A DNA stretch of 64,000 bases from DATARN01 sp963851105 (GTDB taxonomy: Bacteria; Actinomycetota; Acidimicrobiia; Acidimicrobiales; Palsa-688): positions 186,001 through 250,000 of the forward strand of contig CAWKNP010000002.1 in the NCBI GenBank assembly GCA_963851105.1, written 5' to 3'. Under the pieces are notes generated by a model. That model was not told the origin of the DNA, did no database searches, and saw nothing but the letters and a program-made list of their open reading frames with translations. Shown here piece by piece: positions 1 through 8,427 of the stretch (position 1 is its first letter; every line of letters begins with the position of its first letter). Position numbers and translations under genes: made by a program.

Positions 1-768
1 GTCACCCTCGCCCAACACTGCGAGGACGCGTCGCTGGCCGCGGGGGGCCACATGCACGAGGGGGAGTGGTCGAGTCGCTTGGGGATCCCGGGCGTGCCCG
101 GCGAGGCCGAGGACCTCATGGTGATGCGCGATATCGCGCTGTCCCGGCTCACGGGCGCCCCAATTCATTTTCTCCACCTTTCGACCGCCAACTCGCTGGA
201 CATGGTCCGCGCCGCCAAGGCGGCGGGGGGCCGGGTGACCGCCGAGGTGGCGCCGCACCATTTCACCCTGACCGATGCCTCGTTGGCGTCGTACGACACC
301 GTCTTCAAGGTGAACCCGCCGCTGCGAGGCGCCGCCGACGTGGCGGCGGTGAAGCGGGCGCTGGCTGACGGCACCGTCGACGCCATCGCCACCGACCACG
401 CTCCGCACGCCCAGGAGGACAAGGAGCAGCCCTTCGACCAGGCGCCGCCCGGGATGCTGGGGCTGGAAACGGCACTCGCCCTCGCGCTGAGCGAACTCGA
501 CCTGCCGATCGACACGGTGCTGGCTCTCCTCTCGTGGCAGCCGGCGGCCATCGCCGGCCTCGCCGGCCGCCACGGTGGGCCCATCGTCGGCGGCGCCCCG
601 GCCAACCTCTGCGTCATCGATCCCGACACCACCTGGGTGGTCGACCCCGCGGCGCTGGCCAGCCGCAGCCGCAACACCCCCTACGCCGGGCGCACCCTCA
701 CCGGCCGGGTCCGCCACACGATCCTGCGGGGCGAGGCCGTCGTCGTCGACGCCGAGGCGCAGCGGTGA
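1..768 (+). CDS. pyrC: Dihydroorotase, C-terminal part (gene runs off the window start)
   Basis: Converts carbamoyl-aspartate to dihydroorotate, the third step of UMP synthesis. The open frame continues to base 1, so the 5' end is missing and 255 codons are visible. The visible part holds HCED (residues 6-9), a conserved MHEG...LGIPG stretch, HLSTA, a PHHF metal-site segment and the late ATDHAPH motif (about 131-136) whose Asp is the catalytic residue of class I dihydroorotases. The stop overlaps the GTG start of carA in a GTGA junction, so the two are translationally coupled. The family is clear from these motifs. Confidence 0.95.
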   Translation, partial: VTLAQHCEDASLAAGGHMHEGEWSSRLGIPGVPGEAEDLMVMRDIALSRLTGAPIHFLHLSTANSLDMVRAAKAAGGRVTAEVAPHHFTLTDASLASYDTVFKVNPPLRGAADVAAVKRALADGTVDAIATDHAPHAQEDKEQPFDQAPPGMLGLETALALALSELDLPIDTVLALLSWQPAAIAGLAGRHGGPIVGGAPANLCVIDPDTTWVVDPAALASRSRNTPYAGRTLTGRVRHTILRGEAVVVDAEAQR

Positions 769-1856
769 GCGCCCCGCCGGAGCGAAGCCCGGCGCTGCTG
801 GTCCTGGCCGACGGGACGACCTTCGAGGGCGAGGCCATGGGCTGGCAGCCGCCGAGCGGCGTGGCGACCGGGGAGGTCGTGTTCAACACCGTCCTCTCCG
901 GCTACCAGGAGGTGATCACCGACCCGTCCTACGCCGGGCAGATCATCACTTTCACCTGTCCCCACATCGGCAACTACGGCGTCACCCCCGACGACGACGA
1001 GAGCCGGCGGCCCCATTGCCGGGGGATCGTGGTGCGGGACCTGGCCCGGCGCCCGAGCAGTTGGCGGTCGGCCCAGGATCTGGAGACCTTCCTGGTCTCG
1101 CACCGGGTCCCGGGTTTGACGGGCATCGATACCCGGCGGTTGACCCGCCACATACGCGACGCCGGTTCGATGGCGGCGGCGTTCGGGACCGCTTCGGAGC
1201 TCACGCTCAAGGAGGCGGCGGTCGCCGAGCCCGGCACCGAGGGCGTCAACCTGGTGGCGGGCGTGACGACGGACCGGCCCTATGTGGTGGGCGCGGGGCC
1301 GCTTCGGGTTGTGGCCTACGACTTCGGGATCAAGCGGACGATCCTGCGCCACCTGGCCCACCTGGCCACCGTCGAGGTCGTGCCCGCCTCGACGCCGGCC
1401 GCCGATGTGCTGGCCCGGGCACCCGACGGCGTCTTTCTCTCCAATGGCCCCGGCGACCCTTCGGCGGTGGTCGGGGCCGCCGATGCCATCGCGCAGCTGG
1501 TCGGGCGGGTGCCGGTGTTCGGGATCTGCCTCGGCCACCAGTTGCTGGCCACCGCCCTCGGCGCCGAGACGGTGAAGCTCAAGTTCGGGCATCACGGCGG
1601 CAACCATCCGGTGCGCCGGCTGGAGACAGGATCGGTCGAGATCACCAGCCAGAACCACAACTTCGCGGTCGCGGGCGACAGCCTCCCCCGGGCGGACGTG
1701 ACCCACGTCAACCTGAACGACGGTGTAATCGAGGGTCTGCGGTGCCGCGACGCCCCGGCGTTCAGCGTCCAGTACCACCCCGAGGCCGGTCCCGGACCTC
1801 ACGACGCCCGTTACCTCTTCGCCGAGTTCGCCCGGCTCATGGCCGCCGGGGCCTAG
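765..1856 (+). CDS. carA: Carbamoyl-phosphate synthase small (glutaminase) subunit
   Basis: Hydrolyses glutamine and passes ammonia to CarB for carbamoyl phosphate synthesis (pyrimidines and arginine). The GTG at 765 overlaps the pyrC stop and gives 363 aa, close to the usual 360-390. The N-terminal CPSase_sm domain begins LLVLADGTTFEG; the C-terminal class I amidotransferase domain has the nucleophile in GICLGHQ (Cys about 255) and the His/Glu pair in QYHPE (about 338/340). carB starts 4 bp after the stop. An in-frame extension to 534 lies inside pyrC and is rejected. Confidence 0.95.
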   Translation: MSAPPERSPALLVLADGTTFEGEAMGWQPPSGVATGEVVFNTVLSGYQEVITDPSYAGQIITFTCPHIGNYGVTPDDDESRRPHCRGIVVRDLARRPSSWRSAQDLETFLVSHRVPGLTGIDTRRLTRHIRDAGSMAAAFGTASELTLKEAAVAEPGTEGVNLVAGVTTDRPYVVGAGPLRVVAYDFGIKRTILRHLAHLATVEVVPASTPAADVLARAPDGVFLSNGPGDPSAVVGAADAIAQLVGRVPVFGICLGHQLLATALGAETVKLKFGHHGGNHPVRRLETGSVEITSQNHNFAVAGDSLPRADVTHVNLNDGVIEGLRCRDAPAFSVQYHPEAGPGPHDARYLFAEFARLMAAGA

Positions 1857-1860
1857 CGCC

Positions 1861-4800
1861 ATGCCCCGTCGGGACGACATCTCCTCGGTCCTCGTCATCG
1901 GCTCCGGCCCCATCGTGATCGGCCAGGCCTGCGAGTTCGACTACTCCGGCACCCAGGCGTGCCGGGTGCTCCAGGAAGAGGGGTACCGCGTCATCCTGGC
2001 GAACTCCAACCCGGCCACGATCATGACCGACCCCGATTTCGCCGATCGGACCTACATCGAGCCGCTGACCGTCGAGACCCTGGCCGCCATCATCGAGCGG
2101 GAACGGCCCGACGCCGTTCTGCCCACCCTCGGTGGCCAGACGGCGCTCAACCTGGCCATGGGCCTCCACGACCAGGGCGTCCTCGAGCGCTTCGGGGTGG
2201 AGATGATCGGGGCCAGCCCTCTGGCCATCATGACGGCGGAGAACCGGGAGCTGTTCCACAAGGCCATGACCGAGATCGGCCTGGCCACCCCCGACTCGGG
2301 ATTCGCCTACGACCTGTCTGAGGCCATGCTCGTCGGTGCCACCGTCGGCTTCCCAGTGATCGTGCGGCCCAGCTTCATCCTCGGCGGCGCGGGCACAGGG
2401 ATCGCCGACGACGAGGAGTCGCTGGAGCGCTTGGCGGCCCTCGGCCTGGCCGCCAGCCCGATCACGGAGATCCTGATCGAGCGGTCCATCGCCGGCTGGA
2501 AGGAGTTCGAGCTGGAGGTGATGCGGGATCGGGCGGACAACTGCGTCGTCATCTGCTCGATCGAGAACTTCGACCCGATGGGCGTCCACACCGGCGACTC
2601 CATCACCGTGGCGCCCGCCCAGACTCTTTCCGACGTCGAGTACCAGCACATGCGCGACGCGGCATTCGCCTGCATCCGGCGCATCGGCGTCGAGACGGGG
2701 GGCTCCAACATTCAGTTCGCGGTCGATCCGGACACCGGGGCCATGGTCGTGATCGAGATGAACCCCCGGGTCTCGCGCTCGAGCGCCTTGGCCTCGAAGG
2801 CGACCGGCTTCCCCATCGCCAAGATCGCGGCCCGTCTCGCCGTCGGCTACCGGCTGGACGAGATCACCAACGACATCACCGGGGCCACCCCGGCGTGCTT
2901 CGAGCCGACGATCGACTACGTGGTGACCAAGGTGCCCCGGTGGGCGTTCGAGAAGTTTCCCGGCATTCCCGACGTGCTCGGCACCCGCATGCAATCGGTC
3001 GGGGAGTCGATGGCGATCGGGCGGACCTTTCCCGAGTCCTTGCAGAAGGCGCTGCGGTCGCTCGAGCACGGGCGCCTCGGGCTCAACTGCGATCCCGGCG
3101 AGGCGGCCTACGACACGATGTCCGACGACGAGCTTGTGCGCCGAGCGGCGGTCGCCACCCCGGACCGGCCGTTTCATCTCGAGGCCGCGCTGCGCCGGGG
3201 CATCTCGGTCGAGCGTTTGTCCCGTGCGACGCGCGTCGACCCGTGGTTCCTCGACCAGTTGCTGCTGATCGTCGAAGCCCGCTCTTGGCTCGGCGACGTG
3301 GGCGGGCGGGGAGGGCCGAGCGGCCTGGGCGGTCTCGGGGGCTCAAGTTGCCCGCCTTTGAGCCGGGCGGAGTGGCGCCGAGCCAAGCGACTCGGCTTCG
3401 GCGACGCCCAGCTGGGGTGGCTGTGGGGCGTGCCCGAAGCGTCGGTGCGCGCCGCCCGCATCGCCTGCGGGGTCCGGGCCACGTTCAAGACCGTCGACAC
3501 CTGTGGTGCGGAGTTCGCGGCCCGCACGCCGTATCACTACTCGACCTACGAGGACACCGACGAGGTGGCGCCGAGCGACCGCCCCAAAGTCATCATCCTC
3601 GGCTCGGGACCGAACCGCATCGGCCAGGGGGTGGAGTTCGACTACTGCTGCGTCCAGGCCAGCTTCGCGCTTCACGCCGCGGGGTTCGAGACCGTGATGG
3701 TCAACTGCAACCCCGAGACGGTGTCGACCGACTACGACACCAGCGACCGCTTGTACTTCGAGCCGCTCACCTTCGAGGACGTGACCAATGTGATCGAAGC
3801 CGAGCAGCGCAGCGGCCCCGTGCTCGGCGTGATCGTGGCCCTGGGAGGCCAAACCCCGCTCAAGCTGGCCGGCCGGCTGCCCCCCGAGCTGGTCCTCGGC
3901 ACCTCGCCCGAGTCGATCGACCTGGCCGAGGACCGGGAGCGCTGGTCTGCGTTGTGCACCAGCCTCGGTATCCCCCAGCCCGAGGGAGGGACCGCGGTCA
4001 CGTTCGAGCAAGCCGCTGCGATCGTCTCCCGGATCGGCTACCCGGCGCTGGTGCGGCCGAGCTACGTGCTCGGGGGCCGGGCCATGGAGATCGTCTACGA
4101 CATCGACCGGTTGGGCAGTGCCATGGCGGAGCTGGCCGGTTTCGGCTCCCTCGGGCGCGAGGGCGGCCTGTCCGCCGAACGTCCCGTGCTGGTCGACCGT
4201 TTCCTGGAAGACGCCATCGAGGTCGACGTCGACGCCGTGCGCGATGCGCAGGGCCGGGTCCTGATCGGCGCTGTCATGGAGCATGTCGAGGAGGCCGGCG
4301 TCCACTCCGGCGACAGCGCTTGCGTAATCCCGCCACCGACACTGTCGCCGCTGGTCGTCGCCACGATCGAGGAGTACACGCGGGCCATCGCGGCTGCCCT
4401 CGACGTCCGGGGCCTGGTCAATGTCCAGTACGCCGTGCAACACGGCGAGCGCGACACGGTGTTCGCCATCGAGGCCAACCCCCGGGCCAGCCGGACGGTG
4501 CCGTTCGTCTCCAAGGCGACGGGTGTCCCGCTGGCGGGGATCGCGGCACGGGTCATGGCTGGGGCGTCCTTGGACTCGCTGGAGGCGGCGGGCCTGCTGC
4601 CGCCCCCCGGGCTCGGGAGCCATGTGAGTGTGAAAGAGGCGGTCCTGCCCTTCGACCGCTTCCCCGACGCCGACACCCTCCTCGGCCCCGAGATGCGCTC
4701 GACCGGAGAGGTCATGGGCATCGACACCACCTTCGGGCTGGCCTTTGCCAAAAGCCAGTCGGCCGCGGGCGACGCGCTGCCGACGTCGGGATCGGTGTTC

Positions 4801-5229
4801 CTTTCCCTCGCCGACCGGGACAAGGGAGGTGGGCTTTGGGTCGCCATGCGCTTCGTGGAGCTCGGCTTTTCTCTGGTGGCGACCGCAGGTACGGCGGCGT
4901 TCTTGGAGGCGAACGGGATCCCGGTCGAGACGGTGGTCGCCAAGGTGGGCGTCGAGGGCGGCGGTCTCGACAGCGCGGGCGCCGACGGCGTCGAGATGAT
5001 CCGCTCCGGCAAGGTCCAGCTGGTCGTCAACACCCCCCGCGGCGTCGGCCCCCGCGCCGACGGCGCCCACATCCGCCGGGCCGCCAATGTGGCGCAGGTG
5101 GCTTGCCTCACCACCGTCGCTGCCGCCCGGGCTGCAGCCGCGGGAATCGCCGATCGGTCCCGCCACCCGTTCGCGGTGCGCACCCTGCAGGAGTACCAGG
5201 CCGATGGCCAGCAGCGCCTCGACGTCTAG
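1861..5229 (+). CDS. carB: Carbamoyl-phosphate synthase large subunit
   Basis: Makes carbamoyl phosphate from bicarbonate, ammonia and two ATP. The 1122 aa product has the duplicated architecture: first half opening with VLVIGSGPIVIGQACEFDYS, second half opening near residue 575 with VIILGSGPNRIGQGVEFDY, each with an ATP-grasp region (EMNPRVSRSSALASKATG in the first, EANPRASRTVPFVSKATG in the second), then an MGS-type allosteric domain from about residue 975. A glycine-rich insertion (about residues 481-500) lies in the linker/oligomerisation region and is not typical. It sits between carA and pyrD in one operon. Confidence 0.97.
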   Translation: MPRRDDISSVLVIGSGPIVIGQACEFDYSGTQACRVLQEEGYRVILANSNPATIMTDPDFADRTYIEPLTVETLAAIIERERPDAVLPTLGGQTALNLAMGLHDQGVLERFGVEMIGASPLAIMTAENRELFHKAMTEIGLATPDSGFAYDLSEAMLVGATVGFPVIVRPSFILGGAGTGIADDEESLERLAALGLAASPITEILIERSIAGWKEFELEVMRDRADNCVVICSIENFDPMGVHTGDSITVAPAQTLSDVEYQHMRDAAFACIRRIGVETGGSNIQFAVDPDTGAMVVIEMNPRVSRSSALASKATGFPIAKIAARLAVGYRLDEITNDITGATPACFEPTIDYVVTKVPRWAFEKFPGIPDVLGTRMQSVGESMAIGRTFPESLQKALRSLEHGRLGLNCDPGEAAYDTMSDDELVRRAAVATPDRPFHLEAALRRGISVERLSRATRVDPWFLDQLLLIVEARSWLGDVGGRGGPSGLGGLGGSSCPPLSRAEWRRAKRLGFGDAQLGWLWGVPEASVRAARIACGVRATFKTVDTCGAEFAARTPYHYSTYEDTDEVAPSDRPKVIILGSGPNRIGQGVEFDYCCVQASFALHAAGFETVMVNCNPETVSTDYDTSDRLYFEPLTFEDVTNVIEAEQRSGPVLGVIVALGGQTPLKLAGRLPPELVLGTSPESIDLAEDRERWSALCTSLGIPQPEGGTAVTFEQAAAIVSRIGYPALVRPSYVLGGRAMEIVYDIDRLGSAMAELAGFGSLGREGGLSAERPVLVDRFLEDAIEVDVDAVRDAQGRVLIGAVMEHVEEAGVHSGDSACVIPPPTLSPLVVATIEEYTRAIAAALDVRGLVNVQYAVQHGERDTVFAIEANPRASRTVPFVSKATGVPLAGIAARVMAGASLDSLEAAGLLPPPGLGSHVSVKEAVLPFDRFPDADTLLGPEMRSTGEVMGIDTTFGLAFAKSQSAAGDALPTSGSVFLSLADRDKGGGLWVAMRFVELGFSLVATAGTAAFLEANGIPVETVVAKVGVEGGGLDSAGADGVEMIRSGKVQLVVNTPRGVGPRADGAHIRRAANVAQVACLTTVAAARAAAAGIADRSRHPFAVRTLQEYQADGQQRLDV

Positions 5230-5247
5230 CCGCCGGCTTGCGGCGCC

Positions 5248-6198
5248 ATGACGAGGCCCGACCTCACCGCTCGCGTCGCCTCGCTGACACTGCCCAACCC
5301 CATCATGACGGCGTCGGGTACGGGGGGCCACGGCGCCGAGTTGGCGGCCTATTTCGATCTGGCGACACTCGGCGCGGTCGTCGTGAAGTCCCTGTCACCG
5401 GAGCCATGGCCGGGCAACCCCGCTCCCCGGCTTCACCCCGCGGCGGCGGGAATGCTCAACAGCGTCGGGCTGCAGAATCCCGGTATCGAGGCGTGGCTGG
5501 CCGACGAGCTCCCCGCCCTGGCCGCCACCGGCGCCCGGATCGTCGTCAGCATCTGGGGGCACAGCGCCGCCGACTATGGGCTCGCGGCGGCCGCTATCGC
5601 CGGCGCTGCCTCGGAGGCGATCGTTGCCGTGGAGGCCAACGTCAGCTGCCCGAATGTCGAGGACCGCCGGCGGATGTTCGCCCACTCGTGCCAGGGCACC
5701 CGCGCTGCAGTCTCGGCCGCGGTGGACGCGCTGGCCGGCAGCGGGCTGCCACTGTGGGCCAAGCTCAGTCCCAACGTCACCGACCTGACCGAGATCGCAG
5801 GGGCCGCGCTCGGCGCCGGCGCCGCCGCGGTCACCCTGGTCAACACCCTCATGGGCCTGGCCCTCGATCCGACCAGCGGGCGGCCCCGATTGGGCGGGGG
5901 CGGCGGTGGATTGTCAGGTCCCGCCCTCCACCCCGTGGCCGTCCGGGCCGTCTACGAATGCCGGGCCGCGTTTGCTGACAGCGCCATCGTCGGTGTCGGC
6001 GGCGTTGCCTCCGGCGCCGACGCCGCCGAGCTACTCGCCGCGGGCGCCAATGCCGTCCAGATCGGCACCGCCACCTTTCGCGACCCGCGGGCGCCCGCCC
6101 GTATCCTGGCCGAGCTGGAACGCTGGTGCCGCAAGAATGCTGTGATCTGCCTCACCGACCTGATAGGACGGGCCCATGACCGACAACCGCACGGCTGA
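5248..6198 (+). CDS. pyrD: Dihydroorotate dehydrogenase, class 1 (PyrD type)
   Basis: Oxidises dihydroorotate to orotate using FMN. The 316 aa protein lacks the N-terminal membrane helix of class 2 enzymes. NVSCPN (Cys about 134) carries the catalytic base in the position used by class 1 enzymes, and a VGVGGVASGADAAELLAAGA stretch matches the FMN phosphate-binding end of the barrel. Class 1B enzymes work with the iron-sulfur/FAD subunit PyrK; no pyrK lies next to it here. The last 23 bases overlap the start of pyrF, indicating coupling. Confidence 0.92.
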   Translation: MTRPDLTARVASLTLPNPIMTASGTGGHGAELAAYFDLATLGAVVVKSLSPEPWPGNPAPRLHPAAAGMLNSVGLQNPGIEAWLADELPALAATGARIVVSIWGHSAADYGLAAAAIAGAASEAIVAVEANVSCPNVEDRRRMFAHSCQGTRAAVSAAVDALAGSGLPLWAKLSPNVTDLTEIAGAALGAGAAAVTLVNTLMGLALDPTSGRPRLGGGGGGLSGPALHPVAVRAVYECRAAFADSAIVGVGGVASGADAAELLAAGANAVQIGTATFRDPRAPARILAELERWCRKNAVICLTDLIGRAHDRQPHG

Positions 6199-6922
6199 GA
6201 TCGACGAGTTGGACGAGACGTCGCTGGCGGACGAGGCGCCACCGGAACTGCGGGACCGGCTGGTGCTGGCTCTCGATGTCGACGACGTGGTCGAGGCCAT
6301 CAGGTTGGTGCACGAGCTGAAGCCTTGGTTCGGGGTCGCCAAAGTCGGCCTCGAGTTGTTCACTGCGGCCGGCCCCGACGCCGTACTGTCCATCCTCGCC
6401 GAGGGCTTGAAGGTGTTCCTGGACCTGAAGCTGTTCGACATTCCGACCACGGTCGAGAAGGCCGGGCGGGTGATCGGCGCTCTCGGACCGTCGTATTTGA
6501 CCCTCGCCGGATTCGGCGGCGTTTCCATGCTGCGCGCCGGGGTCGAGGGCCTGTCCTCCGGAGCCGCTCGGGCCGGCCTGCCCGAGCCGTGCGCCTTGGC
6601 GGTCACCATGCTGACCAGCGACACCGGCGCCCCTGAGCACGTGCTCGGCAACCGCGTCCGCGCCGCCCTGGAAGGGGGTTGCTGCGGGGTCGTCTGCGCC
6701 TCCTGCGACGCGTCGGAAGTCAAGGATCTGGCCCCTCACTTCATCGTCGTGGTCCCCGGGATCCGCACCGAGGGCGACCCCCGCCACGATCACGGTCGCT
6801 CGGCGACTCCGGGCGAGGCCTATGCCGCCGGCGCCGACCTCCTCGTCATCGGCCGCACGGTGACCGCAGCGCCCGACCGGGCCGCAGCCGCGGCCCAATT
6901 GGTGGCGTCGATCGTCTCTTAG
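6176..6922 (+). CDS. pyrF: Orotidine 5'-phosphate decarboxylase
   Basis: Catalyses the last step to UMP. The 248 aa protein contains the catalytic Lys/Asp array in DLKLFDIPTT (about 83-92), preceded by LALDVDD and followed by a VVPGIR phosphate-binding loop near the C-terminus. It starts inside the 3' end of pyrD (23 bp overlap). An acidic N-terminal extension of about 25 residues precedes the domain. This is the last gene of the pyrimidine operon; a 246 bp non-coding gap follows. Confidence 0.95.
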   Translation: MTDNRTAEIDELDETSLADEAPPELRDRLVLALDVDDVVEAIRLVHELKPWFGVAKVGLELFTAAGPDAVLSILAEGLKVFLDLKLFDIPTTVEKAGRVIGALGPSYLTLAGFGGVSMLRAGVEGLSSGAARAGLPEPCALAVTMLTSDTGAPEHVLGNRVRAALEGGCCGVVCASCDASEVKDLAPHFIVVVPGIRTEGDPRHDHGRSATPGEAYAAGADLLVIGRTVTAAPDRAAAAAQLVASIVS

Positions 6923-7155
6923 CCCCACCGCCTGGTCCCAAACGCCGGGTCCTGGCATGCGCGAACTGACCACCCCGCGAGAGAGACCTTTACCATGCTC
7001 AGCCCCATTTCCAGTTCAGGCATTTCGGTGCTTTTGATCGATTCGGAAGCCGGTCAATTCGGGGCAAACATCGCGAATTCCTGAGTTGCCCCGAGGTCGG
7101 AAAGTACCTACGGGCATTTTTCCAGGTCCCAGAAGACGCCAGAGGATCGGCGCGC

Positions 7156-7161
7156 TATCGT
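7156..7161 (+). promoter_or_regulatory. -10 element for mihF, leaderless arrangement
   Basis: TATCGT lies 7 nt before the ATG at 7169, so transcription would start at or next to the start codon. The GTG at 7160 would overlap this hexamer, which argues for the ATG. Inferred from spacing only. Confidence 0.5.
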
Positions 7162-7168
7162 GCCACCC

Positions 7169-7486
7169 ATGCCGCTGCCCCCCTCCCTTTCGCCGGACCA
7201 ACGGCAGGCCGCGCTGAATAAGGCGGCCGCTGCCCGACGCCAGCGGGCCGAGCTCAAAGAGAAGTTGAAAATGGGCTCGTTGACCCTCAAAGAATTGCTC
7301 GAACAGAGCGCCAACGACGAGGTGGTGGCCAAAATGAAGGTGGTCTCCGTCCTCGAGTCCCTGCCCGGATTGGGCAAGGTCAAGGCCCGGCGGCTCATGG
7401 AGGAGATCGGGATCAGCGAAACAAGGAAGGTCCAAGGCCTCGGGCCGCAGCAGCGTCGACGGCTGCTGGAGAAGCTGGCACCTTAA
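7169..7486 (+). CDS. mihF: Actinobacterial integration host factor (mIHF) family
   Basis: Nucleoid-associated DNA-binding protein; 105 aa from the ATG at 7169. The N-terminal half is a charged helical region (AARRQRAELKEKLK), and the C-terminal half contains the helix-two-turns-helix typical of mIHF (LESLPGLGKVKARRLMEE followed by IGISETRKVQGLGPQQRRRL). The position immediately upstream of gmk is the conserved actinobacterial location and supports the call. A possible -10 box 7 nt upstream suggests its own leaderless transcript rather than read-through from pyrF. Confidence 0.92.
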   Translation: MPLPPSLSPDQRQAALNKAAAARRQRAELKEKLKMGSLTLKELLEQSANDEVVAKMKVVSVLESLPGLGKVKARRLMEEIGISETRKVQGLGPQQRRRLLEKLAP

Positions 7487-7522
7487 GGATGCTGTGAAGC
7501 CAGCCGTGCCGGCGCTGGTCGT

Positions 7523-8071
7523 TTGATCTTCATCATTTCCGGTCCCGGCGGGGCGGGAAAAGGAACGCTGGTAGATCGGTTGCTGGCCGGCGACCAACGT
7601 CTCTGGCTGTCTCGGTCATGGACGACCCGGCCGCGCCGTCCCGGGGAGCCTGCCGACGCGTACACCTTCGTGGACCGAGACGAGTTCCTGGCCCGGGTCG
7701 AGAAGGACGGGTTCCTCGAGTACACCGAATTCCTGGGCACCGGCCATTTCTATGGAACCCCGAATCTGGACCCGCCGCCCGGCCAGGACGTGATCCTCGA
7801 GATCGAGCTCAACGGCGCCCAGCAGGTGAAGCAGCGCTGCCCCGACGCCCGCCTGGTGGTGGTGGTGCCCCCGTCGCGGGCGGACCAGGAGGCCCGGCTC
7901 CGGGCCCGGGGCGACAACGAGGACCACATCCGCCGCCGCATCGAGGTGGGCGCCGAGGAGGAACTGCTCGGCCGCAAGATCGCCGACGCAGTCGTGATCA
8001 ACAACGACATAGCGCGGGCTGCGGAGGAAGTGGCCGGTATAATCGCTGGCTACCGCGAGCAGGCGAATTGA
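7523..8071 (+). CDS. gmk: Guanylate kinase
   Basis: Phosphorylates GMP/dGMP to GDP/dGDP. 182 aa with a P-loop SGPGGAGKGTL at residues 6-16, the GMP-binding segment SRSWTTRPRRPGE, the Y-T-F-V region after it and an LxRGDNE lid sequence. The only in-frame start after the mihF stop is the TTG at 7523, which places the beta-strand MIFII directly before the P-loop; this is slightly short at the N-terminus compared with most Gmk proteins. The gene is followed 18 bp later by rpoZ. Confidence 0.93.
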   Translation: MIFIISGPGGAGKGTLVDRLLAGDQRLWLSRSWTTRPRRPGEPADAYTFVDRDEFLARVEKDGFLEYTEFLGTGHFYGTPNLDPPPGQDVILEIELNGAQQVKQRCPDARLVVVVPPSRADQEARLRARGDNEDHIRRRIEVGAEEELLGRKIADAVVINNDIARAAEEVAGIIAGYREQAN

Positions 8072-8089
8072 GAGGTTGGATTTCCCCAT

Positions 8090-8392
8090 ATGGCCGAGCG
8101 CCGACAGACGATGATGGACCCTCCCGTTGAGCAACTCCTCCAACGGGTCGATTCCAAGTTCACGCTGGTGACGCTGGCGGCCAAGCGCGGCCGCCAGATC
8201 AACTCGTACTTCAACCAGTTGGGGGAGGGCCTCGGCGCCATCGTCCCGCCCCAGGTGACGTCGGTGTCCCGCAAGCCGCTGTCGATCGCCCTCGAGGAGA
8301 TAGCGGTCGGCAAGATCACCTTCCGCCGCCTCAAAGAAGGCGAGACCGAGGAAGAGGCCATGCTCGCCGGCATGAACCCGCCGGCCAGCTGA
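8090..8392 (+). CDS. rpoZ: RNA polymerase omega subunit
   Basis: Small subunit that helps fold beta-prime and assemble RNA polymerase. 100 aa, close to the family size. The core motif is present: MMDPPVEQLLQRVDSKFTLVTLAAKRGRQIN, with the later KPLSIALEEIAVGKI helix. The order gmk-rpoZ-coaBC is typical of actinobacteria. Start ATG at 8090; an alternative ATG seven codons in is possible. Confidence 0.95.
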   Translation: MAERRQTMMDPPVEQLLQRVDSKFTLVTLAAKRGRQINSYFNQLGEGLGAIVPPQVTSVSRKPLSIALEEIAVGKITFRRLKEGETEEEAMLAGMNPPAS

Positions 8393-8427
8393 ACGTTCCC
8401 GACCGAGGGATCGGGCCGCGCGCCGAG

